From JBGSIZ01 sp041742255 (lineage in GTDB: Bacteria; Pseudomonadota; Alphaproteobacteria; Rhodobacterales; Rhodobacteraceae), in assembly GCA_041742255.1 (NCBI GenBank), contig JBGSIZ010000240.1:1-11940 (forward strand): a stretch of DNA of 11,940 bases, in the 5' to 3' direction. The notes under the pieces were generated by a model. That model was given only the letters and a program-made list of their open reading frames with translations, ran no database searches and was not told the DNA's origin. Both the position numbers and the translations under genes were made by a program. This document shows positions 7,229 to 11,940 of the stretch, piece by piece (position 1 is the first letter of the stretch; each line of letters opens with the position of its first letter).

Positions 7229-8101
7229 ATGTTGACCTGGTCTGCCCTGACAACCGTGACATCCCAAGCGTCCGCCGACCGTCTTGCCATGGCGTGCGAG
7301 GCGTTGGAGCCGGAACCGATGGGCGTTGGCACTTTCGAGATCGAGGACGGGTCCGGGTTGTGGGAGGTCGCCGCCTATTTCACCGAGGCCCCCGATGATG
7401 TGGCCCTTGCCCTGTTGTCCGCCGCCCACGGTGCCCGGGAATTCATCGTGTCCGAAATCCCCGATCAGGATTGGGTGGCCAAGGTCCGCCGCGATCTGGC
7501 CCCGGTGCCTGCGGGCCGGTTTTACGTCTATGGCAGCCATGATGCGGCCACCGTGCCTGCGGACGTCGTGCCGTTGCTGATCGAGGCCGCGATGGCCTTT
7601 GGCACGGGTCACCACGGCACCACGCTGGGCTGTCTGCTGGCGTTTGACCGGTTGGTTGATGCGGGCGTCCGCGCCCGGCGCGTGGCCGACATTGGCTGTG
7701 GCACCGCCGTTCTTGGCATGGCCGCCGCCAAGATCTGGCCCGAGACGGTCTATGTGTCCGATATCGACAGTGTGGCCGTGGCCGTGGCGCAGGCCAATGT
7801 CGCCGCCAACGGGTTGCAGGGCCGGGTGGATTGTATCGAGGCCGCAGGGTTCGACGCCCCCGCATTACACGACGCGGGGCCGTTCGATCTGGTGTTCGCC
7901 AATATCCTCAAGGGGCCGTTGATCGCGCTGGCCCCGGACATGGCCCGGCATGTGCAGACGGGCGGGCATGTGATTCTCTCGGGCATTTTGAACGAACAGG
8001 CCGACAGCGTGATCGAGGTTTATGCACGCAACGGGTTCAATCTGTTGCACCGGGACAGCATTGTTGACTGGACGACGCTGACCTTGGTCAAGATTGTCTA
8101 A
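7229..8101 (+). CDS. prmA: Ribosomal protein L11 methyltransferase
   Basis: An S-adenosylmethionine-dependent enzyme that methylates ribosomal protein L11 in the cytoplasm. At 290 residues it is a normal PrmA length. The N-terminal L11-recognition domain (1-~95) includes SEIPDQDWVAKVRRDLAPV. The linker motif AMAFGTGHHGTT (121-132) leads to the class I methyltransferase fold with SAM motif I VADIGCGTAVLGMAAAK (152-168), an acidic residue at the end of beta 2 (SDID, 177-180) and motif IV-like FANILKGPL (223-231), equivalent to the NxxxxP/NIL catalytic-loop region of PrmA. The start is set by the GGAG at 7218-7221. It sits directly behind the MFS gene, and a small membrane-protein gene follows after 103 bases. 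Confidence 0.96.
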   Translation: MLTWSALTTVTSQASADRLAMACEALEPEPMGVGTFEIEDGSGLWEVAAYFTEAPDDVALALLSAAHGAREFIVSEIPDQDWVAKVRRDLAPVPAGRFYVYGSHDAATVPADVVPLLIEAAMAFGTGHHGTTLGCLLAFDRLVDAGVRARRVADIGCGTAVLGMAAAKIWPETVYVSDIDSVAVAVAQANVAANGLQGRVDCIEAAGFDAPALHDAGPFDLVFANILKGPLIALAPDMARHVQTGGHVILSGILNEQADSVIEVYARNGFNLLHRDSIVDWTTLTLVKIV

Positions 8102-8204
8102 AATCAGCGAAAACAAAGGCCTGTCGGACACCCTTGCCCAACTTTTGCCACAATTCAGGGGCAATTTTGACACCATGAGGCGGGGGCTTCATGTGGAGAC
8201 TGCC

Positions 8205-8549
8205 ATGTCCACGGCGGAAGTTGAATTCAGCAAGCGGTTGCGGCGCATCGTGCGCCAACATGACCGGATGCGGCACGGGATCGTGCATCGTCTGACCCGC
8301 GACGGTCTGATCGTTGCCCGGCCGCGCAGCCACATGCCCCGGTTCCCCCTGAAGGGCGTTTTGACCATTCTGGCCGCTGGTATCCTGTTCAAGGCATTTT
8401 TGTTCGTGCATCTGGGTGGGATCACCTATGCCGAGCGGGTTGCGTCGTTGCAGGACGGCAGCCTGATTGAACAAGGCGGCGCGTGGGTCATGCAGATTGA
8501 TCCTGCCACGGAATGGGTCGCCGCACAGATCGACACGGTTTTGAAGTAA
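8205..8549 (+). CDS. Small single-pass membrane protein, unknown function
   Basis: A 114-residue protein not assigned to a named family. The N-terminal ~40 residues are strongly basic (FSKRLRRIVRQHDRMRHGIV), followed by LTRDGLIVARPRSHMPRFPL. One transmembrane helix is clear (GVLTILAAGILFKAFLFVHL, ~52-71). A ~40-residue C-terminal part follows, with GGITYAERVASLQDG and QIDPATEWVAAQIDTVL. The charge pattern predicts a cytoplasmic N-terminus and periplasmic C-terminus. The frame is open back to a TTG at 8094 and an ATG at 8175, but the ATG at 8205 has GGAG at 8195-8198, 6 bases upstream, and is preferred. The terminator at 8598-8636 probably ends an MFS-prmA-this-gene transcript. Confidence 0.75.
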   Translation: MSTAEVEFSKRLRRIVRQHDRMRHGIVHRLTRDGLIVARPRSHMPRFPLKGVLTILAAGILFKAFLFVHLGGITYAERVASLQDGSLIEQGGAWVMQIDPATEWVAAQIDTVLK

Positions 8550-8597
8550 GTTTTGGTTGCGTCCCCGCCGTCTCTCCCGGCTGGTTTCCTCAGACAC

Positions 8598-8636
8598 AAA
8601 GGCCGCGCCCGGATGGAGCGCGGCCTTTGGCGTTTT
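8598..8636 (+). terminator. Rho-independent terminator, possibly bidirectional
   Basis: A perfect 11-bp stem is formed by AAAGGCCGCGC (8598-8608) and GCGCGGCCTTT (8618-8628). The loop is 9 bases, and GGCGTTTT follows. It lies 48 bases after the small membrane-protein gene and 52 bases beyond the convergent DUF1127 stop. The A-tract at the left foot gives some U residues on the minus strand, so it may also end that transcript, though the minus-strand tail is poorer. Confidence 0.85.
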
Positions 8637-8680
8637 GGGACTGTGACGCAGGGGCGGCCCGACTAAAGCCGCGCCCGACC

Positions 8681-8893
8681 TTAGCGGACCGAGTGACCGG
8701 CGGCGATGGCGTCGATGTCGGCATGGGTCAGACCGATATCGTCGAGTTCATGCGACGACAGGCGCGACAGGGCGCGGCGGGTGACGCGGGCGTCATTCCA
8801 TGCGGCCAACATGCCAAAGGTGGAGAACAGCGCGGAGACGACATTATATGCCATCCGGGGCGCGAGAGAGCGGGAGGTGTCGAGAGCGACCAT
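8681..8893 (-). CDS. DUF1127 small protein (YjiS-like)
   Basis: A 70-residue protein whose C-terminal ~45 residues carry the DUF1127 hallmark: an Arg-rich helix (ARVTRRALSRLSSHELDDIG, 35-54) followed by LTHADIDAIAAG. The N-terminal ~30 residues are mildly hydrophobic (MAYNVVSALFSTFGMLAA) and could associate with a membrane. DUF1127 proteins of alphaproteobacteria have been linked to stress, carbon/phosphate metabolism and RNA-based control, but this member's role is not shown by the sequence. The ATG at 8893 is preceded by AGGA with 8 bases of spacing. It converges with the prmA group, sharing the terminator region, and diverges from ruvC across a 338-base gap. Confidence 0.88.
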   Translation of the reverse strand: MVALDTSRSLAPRMAYNVVSALFSTFGMLAAWNDARVTRRALSRLSSHELDDIGLTHADIDAIAAGHSVR

Positions 8894-8952
8894 TGGTTTC
8901 GTCCTGTATGCGGGGCTGCTGCGGTGCAGCGAAGGTTTCGTTGTGAACGGCA

Positions 8953-8970
8953 GATAGGAGCGTCCCTATC
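8953..8970. promoter_or_regulatory. Palindrome GATAGG-N6-CCTATC upstream of DUF1127
   Basis: Two perfectly complementary 6-base arms (8953-8958 and 8965-8970) are separated by AGCGTC. The element lies 60-77 bases upstream of the DUF1127 start codon. The 18-bp symmetric layout fits either a dimeric-repressor operator or an RNA hairpin in the DUF1127 leader. No regulator is recognised. Confidence 0.3.
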
Positions 8971-9054
8971 CGAAATCCAGTGTCGTTTTTGCATAGGTCG
9001 ATTGCGTTTTCAGAATGCCTGATTTTTGGGCGTTCGCCTTGGTAAACACCTTGT

Positions 9055-9076
9055 AAAAAAGGGGTGTGGTGACCCC
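9055..9076 (-). terminator. Terminator-like hairpin on the minus strand
   Basis: Read on the minus strand, GGGGT-CACCAC-ACCCC (9076 to 9061) is followed directly by six T residues (9060-9055). The stem is only 5 bp but G/C-rich. It faces away from ruvC, about 160 bases upstream of the DUF1127 start. It could end an unseen minus-strand transcript, attenuate a long DUF1127 leader, or block antisense transcription. Confidence 0.4.
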
Positions 9077-9180
9077 GAAAAATGTCGGGCCTATGGTGCC
9101 TAATGTCGTTTTCTGACCCTGAATGTGGCAATATTGCGGCGCAGCATTTCGGAACGCAGCGTTAATCATGCTTGGCGTGT

Positions 9181-9195
9181 GTTCGCCTTTTGTGC
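9181..9195. promoter_or_regulatory. Partial alphaproteobacterial LexA (SOS) box upstream of ruvC
   Basis: GTTC-N7-GTGC differs by one base from the GTTC-N7-GTTC motif used by LexA in alphaproteobacteria. It lies 37-51 bases upstream of the ruvC start, a plausible promoter position. ruv operons are SOS genes in several bacteria. The second half-site is imperfect and the motif is short, so chance occurrence is quite possible. Confidence 0.3.
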
Positions 9196-9231
9196 TAGCG
9201 CTGTGGCAAGAACACCACGAAAGGGGCAGGC

Positions 9232-9753
9232 ATGCGCGTCATCGGCATTGATCCGGGGCTGCGAAATATGGGCTGGGGCGTGATTGATGTGGCCGGTTCG
9301 CGCCTGTCGCATGTCGCCAACGGCGTGTGCAAATCCGATGGCACCGCCGATTTGTCCGACAGGTTGTTGTCCCTGCACCACCAGTTGACCGAGGTGTTCC
9401 GGCTGTATCAGCCCGATGCCGCCGCCGTGGAACAAACGTTTGTCAACAAGGATGCCGTGGCCACCCTGAAGCTGGGTCAGGCCCGTGGCATTGCCTTGCT
9501 TGTGCCCGCGCAGGCCGGGTTGACCGTGGGGGAATACCTGCCCAATGCCGTGAAAAAGGCCGTCGTGGGCGTGGGTCACGCCGCCAAACAGCAGATTGAC
9601 CATATGGTGCGCCTGCAATTGCCCGGTGTGAAAATCGCCGGGGCCGATGCCGCCGATGCCTTGGCTGTCGCCATTTGCCATGCTCATCATTGCCAGAGCG
9701 CCGGGCATCTGGCCCGCGCTATCGCCCGGTCTGTCACGCAGGCCGCATCATGA
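9232..9753 (+). CDS. ruvC: Crossover junction endodeoxyribonuclease RuvC
   Basis: The Holliday-junction resolvase, a dimeric metal-dependent nuclease that cuts junctions delivered by RuvAB. At 173 residues it is the normal length. The RNase H-like fold begins with MRVIGIDPGLRNMGWG. All four catalytic acids are present: D7, E67 (in VEQTFVNKD), D139 and D142 (in ADAADALAVA), matching E. coli D7/E66/D138/D141. The stretch VGVGHAAKQQIDHMV (112-126) is the basic DNA-contact region. The start is supported by AAGGGG five bases upstream of the ATG. It is the first gene of the ruv cluster; its stop overlaps the ruvA start (ATGA, 9750-9753), indicating translational coupling. Confidence 0.97.
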   Translation: MRVIGIDPGLRNMGWGVIDVAGSRLSHVANGVCKSDGTADLSDRLLSLHHQLTEVFRLYQPDAAAVEQTFVNKDAVATLKLGQARGIALLVPAQAGLTVGEYLPNAVKKAVVGVGHAAKQQIDHMVRLQLPGVKIAGADAADALAVAICHAHHCQSAGHLARAIARSVTQAAS

Positions 9754-10403
9754 TCGGAAAATTGTCCGGCGTGTTGGAATACCGCGCCACAGATCACATT
9801 CTGATAGATGTGCGCGGTGTCGGATATATCGTCCATGTGTCCGACCGCACCATGGCCGGATTGCCCCGCGTGGGCGAGGCCGTGGCCCTGTATACCGACC
9901 TGCTGGTCCGCGAGGATCTGATGCAACTGTTCGGTTTTCCGTCCCTTGTGGAAAAGGAATGGCACCGGTTGCTGATGACCGTTCAGGGGATCGGGGCCAA
10001 GGCCGCGTTGTCCATTCTGGGGGCCCTTGGTCCTGATGGCGTGAGTCGTGCCGTCGCCCTTGGGGATTGGAACACCTTGGCCAAGGCCAAGGGTGTCGGC
10101 CCCAAGACCGCCCAGAAGGCCATTCTGGAGTTGAAGGGCAAGGCCCCCGCCGTGATGGCGATGTCCGGCACCTTGGCCGATGTCACCGATGCCGTGATCG
10201 AGGTGGAGCCGCCCAAGACCCCCCGCAAACCTGCCCCGCCGCAGAATATGGCCCAACCCGAGGCCATGTCTGCCCTGCAAAACCTTGGCTATGCCCCCGG
10301 TGACGCCGCCGGGGCCGTGATGCAGGCCTTGGGCGATGACCCCGCCTTGACCACCCCCGCCCTGATCCGCGCCGCCTTGAAGCTGTTGGCCCCGAAAGGG
10401 TAG
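9750..10403 (+). CDS. ruvA: Holliday junction branch-migration protein RuvA
   Basis: A tetrameric junction-binding protein that recruits the RuvB motor. The 217 residues form three domains. The first is an OB-fold starting MIGKLSGVLEYRATDHILID, with VREDLMQLFGFPS at its end. The second carries two helix-hairpin-helix motifs, VQGIGAKAALSILGAL (78-93) and AKGVGPKTAQKAILELK (112-128). A Pro/Ala-rich linker (~150-170) then leads to the third domain, a RuvB-binding C-terminal bundle (ALQNLGYAPGDAAGAVMQAL). In the second hairpin, Lys takes the position where many RuvA proteins have Arg (QKAILELK versus QRIVLELK), a mild change. The ATG at 9750 overlaps the ruvC stop and is preferred over an in-frame ATG at 9675 inside ruvC. 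Instead of ruvB, a GIY-YIG gene follows after 5 bases. Confidence 0.97.
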   Translation: MIGKLSGVLEYRATDHILIDVRGVGYIVHVSDRTMAGLPRVGEAVALYTDLLVREDLMQLFGFPSLVEKEWHRLLMTVQGIGAKAALSILGALGPDGVSRAVALGDWNTLAKAKGVGPKTAQKAILELKGKAPAVMAMSGTLADVTDAVIEVEPPKTPRKPAPPQNMAQPEAMSALQNLGYAPGDAAGAVMQALGDDPALTTPALIRAALKLLAPKG

Positions 10404-10408
10404 GGGGG

Positions 10409-11293
10409 ATGGAATTCAATGATCTTTTGCGCTGGAACGACATCGACCCCGCTTCGGTCGTTCTGGCATTGCACAAACCTGCCGGAGCATTTGCCCGACG
10501 CGCGTTGTGCGTTTTGTCTGAGGAAGACAAGCCAGCGTTTGCCGCCTATCAATCTCATCACCCCATTATTCAGCAGTCCACGCTGGCAAAGCGGCCTGTA
10601 ATGGCAAGTTTTGTGCCGACTACCGAAGGGGAAATGACATTTGTTGGCTTGTTTTCGAAGGTTTCACAGGCACCTATCCTGCATGGTGAACTTGCCTGTG
10701 ACCCCGATTTTATCCGGATGCTGGAGGCAGTAACCCGGCCATGGTCAGGCGGTGTTCATTCCTTGTTTCCGCTGATAGAAGGCCGATTGCGGTTCGCACT
10801 TGAGGATATGGACCAATTGGCCGATCTGAAGGGTCGTTTGACTGTTGTTGACCCAGTGGCGCGCAATTACATGCGGTTGGCAGACCGGACCCCCCTAAAG
10901 GTGATCGAGGTCGCCCGCGTCCCCCGACTGGTGCCCCCCATGCCCGAATGGACGGACCTTGTCCTGTCTGCTGCTGAATTGCGGACCTTGCCCAAGGATT
11001 GGGCTATCCGGCTGGCGGAATGGCGCGGTGTCTACCTTATTATCGATGACGCCGATGGCGCGCGATATGTAGGGTCCGCTTATGGCCACACGAACTTCTT
11101 GGGTCGTTGGCGCGCGCACATTGTTAATGATACGGGGGCCACTGTCGAATTGGCCAAACGTAACCCAGCAACCTTTCGGTTTTCAATTTTGCAGCGACTT
11201 GACCCTGATATGGATGCCGCTGCCGTGATAGCTGTCGAAAACACTTGGAAAGTCCGGTTGCACACGCGCGCCTTCGGGCTGAATGTAAATTGA
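10409..11293 (+). CDS. GIY-YIG nuclease family protein lodged between ruvA and ruvB
   Basis: A 294-residue protein with a C-terminal GIY-YIG endonuclease domain (~205-294). The domain shows GVYLI (207-211), RYVGSAYG (219-226), LGRWRAH with R233 and H237, FRFSILQRLDPDMDA (257-270), the metal-binding glutamate E277 in VENTWKVRLHTR, and the final GLN (N292). All signature catalytic positions therefore look intact. The ~200-residue N-terminal part is not recognised; it contains MASFVPTTEGEMTFVGLFSK (65-84), a pattern I recall from orphan GIY-YIG proteins of this size. No function is established for this group. The gene starts 5 bases after ruvA, with AAGGG and a G-run before the ATG, and its TGA overlaps the ruvB ATG by one base. 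It looks more A/T-rich and less codon-biased than ruvA or ruvB, suggesting transfer. Alternatives are a selfish/defence cargo gene or an auxiliary junction nuclease. Confidence 0.85.
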   Translation: MEFNDLLRWNDIDPASVVLALHKPAGAFARRALCVLSEEDKPAFAAYQSHHPIIQQSTLAKRPVMASFVPTTEGEMTFVGLFSKVSQAPILHGELACDPDFIRMLEAVTRPWSGGVHSLFPLIEGRLRFALEDMDQLADLKGRLTVVDPVARNYMRLADRTPLKVIEVARVPRLVPPMPEWTDLVLSAAELRTLPKDWAIRLAEWRGVYLIIDDADGARYVGSAYGHTNFLGRWRAHIVNDTGATVELAKRNPATFRFSILQRLDPDMDAAAVIAVENTWKVRLHTRAFGLNVN

Positions 11294-11940
11294 TGACCGA
11301 ACCAGACCCCACATTGCGCCCCGATCGCCGCCCCGAGGATGCCGCCCCCGAGGCTGACCGCGCCTTGCGCCCGCAGACCCTTGACGATTTTATCGGGCAG
11401 GCCGAGGCCCGCGCCAATCTGCGCGTGTTCATCGAGGCCGCCCGGATGCGTGGCGAGGCCATGGACCACACGTTGTTTCATGGCCCCCCCGGATTGGGCA
11501 AAACCACCCTTGCCCAGATCATGGCCCGCGAACTGGGGGTCAATTTCCGCATGACCTCTGGCCCTGTTCTGGCCAAGGCCGGTGATCTGGCCGCCATTCT
11601 GACCAATCTTGAAGCCCGCGATGTGTTGTTCATTGACGAAATTCACCGACTGAATCCTGTCGTCGAGGAAATATTGTATCCCGCCCTGGAGGATTACGAA
11701 CTGGATCTGGTTATCGGCGAGGGGCCTGCTGCCCGCACCGTCCGGATTGAATTGCAGCCCTTTACCCTTGTGGGCGCCACCACCCGGTTGGGCCTGTTGA
11801 CCACGCCCTTGCGCGACCGGTTCGGCATACCCACCCGGTTGCAGTTTTATACCGCCGACGAATTGCACCAGATTGTCACCCGCGCCGCCCGCCTGCTCGG
11901 TGCCCCTGCCGAGGATGACGGCGCCCGCGAGATTGCCCGC
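11293..11940 (+). CDS. ruvB: Holliday junction DNA helicase RuvB (partial, C-terminus off the right edge)
   Basis: The AAA+ hexameric motor that drives branch migration with RuvA. The first 216 residues are present. After an N-terminal tail comes the family stretch LRPQTLDDFIGQ (25-36), then Walker A GPPGLGKTT (64-72), Walker B LFIDEIHRL (112-120), sensor 1 GATTRLGLLTTPLRDRFG (161-178) including the LRDR arginine-finger segment, and the start of the small lid domain. Leu166 replaces the Ala usual in GATTRAGLLT, a small deviation. The winged-helix DNA-binding C-terminal domain is outside the window. The ATG at 11293 shares its A with the TGA of the GIY-YIG gene (TGATG), so ruvB translation in this strain probably depends on ribosomes finishing that upstream gene. 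Confidence 0.97.
   Translation, partial: MTEPDPTLRPDRRPEDAAPEADRALRPQTLDDFIGQAEARANLRVFIEAARMRGEAMDHTLFHGPPGLGKTTLAQIMARELGVNFRMTSGPVLAKAGDLAAILTNLEARDVLFIDEIHRLNPVVEEILYPALEDYELDLVIGEGPAARTVRIELQPFTLVGATTRLGLLTTPLRDRFGIPTRLQFYTADELHQIVTRAARLLGAPAEDDGAREIAR

Larger units (their letters stand above)
8894..9231. other. 338-base intergenic region between DUF1127 and ruvC
   Basis: No credible gene was found. It must hold the DUF1127 promoter (minus) and the ruvC promoter (plus), but no convincing -35/-10 pair is visible. It is more A/T-rich than the flanking genes. It contains: a small hairpin GCTGC-N6-GCAGC at 8915-8930; an 8-base direct repeat GGTTTCGT at 8895-8902 and 8934-8941 near the DUF1127 ribosome-binding site; a palindrome at 8953-8970; a minus-strand terminator-like hairpin at 9055-9076; two copies of GTTCGCCTT (around 9032 and at 9181); and a partial LexA-type box at 9181-9195. 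Confidence 0.6.

Noticed and set aside
8597..8680. Possible CcsR-type small RNAs in the 3' region of the DUF1127 gene, as known in Rhodobacter
   Set aside because: The minus-strand sequence after the stop shows no CCUCCUCCC-type loop motif; only the shared terminator stem is present.
8966..9169. A 67-codon minus-strand frame upstream of DUF1127
   Set aside because: No family resemblance, no good ribosome-binding site, and it spans a terminator-like hairpin and a palindrome, so non-coding explanations are better.
9155..9175. GTTAATCATG as a CtrA half-site near ruvC
   Set aside because: Only one imperfect half-site (TTAATCAT versus TTAACCAT) with no partner at the required spacing.

Overview
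The window is GC-rich chromosomal DNA from an alphaproteobacterium, most likely a member of the Rhodobacterales (Roseobacter/Rhodobacter group). This rests on protein flavour and gene order: xerC, DUF484 and a small transaldolase diverging from priA, plus a ruvC-ruvA-ruvB cluster. No species can be named from the sequence alone. No tRNA, rRNA, insertion sequence, CRISPR array or prophage was recognised.

Layout. (1) Bases 1-2069, minus strand: a small transaldolase, then a DUF484 protein, then the tyrosine recombinase XerC, which runs off the left edge. (2) 2158-4350, plus strand: PriA, the replication-restart helicase, divergent from the transaldolase. (3) 4378-5839, minus strand: a 96-residue conserved protein (DUF6958-like) preceded by a repeat-rich leader, and upstream of it a YeeE/YedE-type (thiosulfate/sulfur) membrane transporter. 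(4) 5977-8549, plus strand: a 12-TM MFS transporter, PrmA (ribosomal protein L11 methyltransferase) 4 bases behind it, then a small single-TM protein, closed by a very clear intrinsic terminator at 8598-8636. A near-consensus FNR/FnrL box lies between the YeeE and MFS genes. (5) 8681-8893, minus strand: a DUF1127 small protein with a structured upstream region. (6) 9232 to the right edge, plus strand: ruvC-ruvA-[GIY-YIG gene]-ruvB, with ruvB cut by the window end.

Working together: XerC (dimer resolution), PriA (fork restart) and RuvABC (Holliday-junction migration and cleavage) give the window a recombination and replication-repair theme. Most genes are core housekeeping genes. The feature that stands out is an uncharacterised GIY-YIG nuclease gene placed seamlessly between ruvA and ruvB. 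It lies 5 bases after ruvA and its stop overlaps the ruvB start by one base. It looks more A/T-rich than its neighbours, and its active-site residues appear complete. It is the best candidate here for something undescribed: either a cargo gene that entered without breaking the operon, or an extra junction/branch nuclease co-expressed with RuvABC.

Limits: all family assignments come from reading motifs by eye. No database search, structure prediction or composition calculation was run. Promoters are not called because no convincing -35/-10 pair was found.
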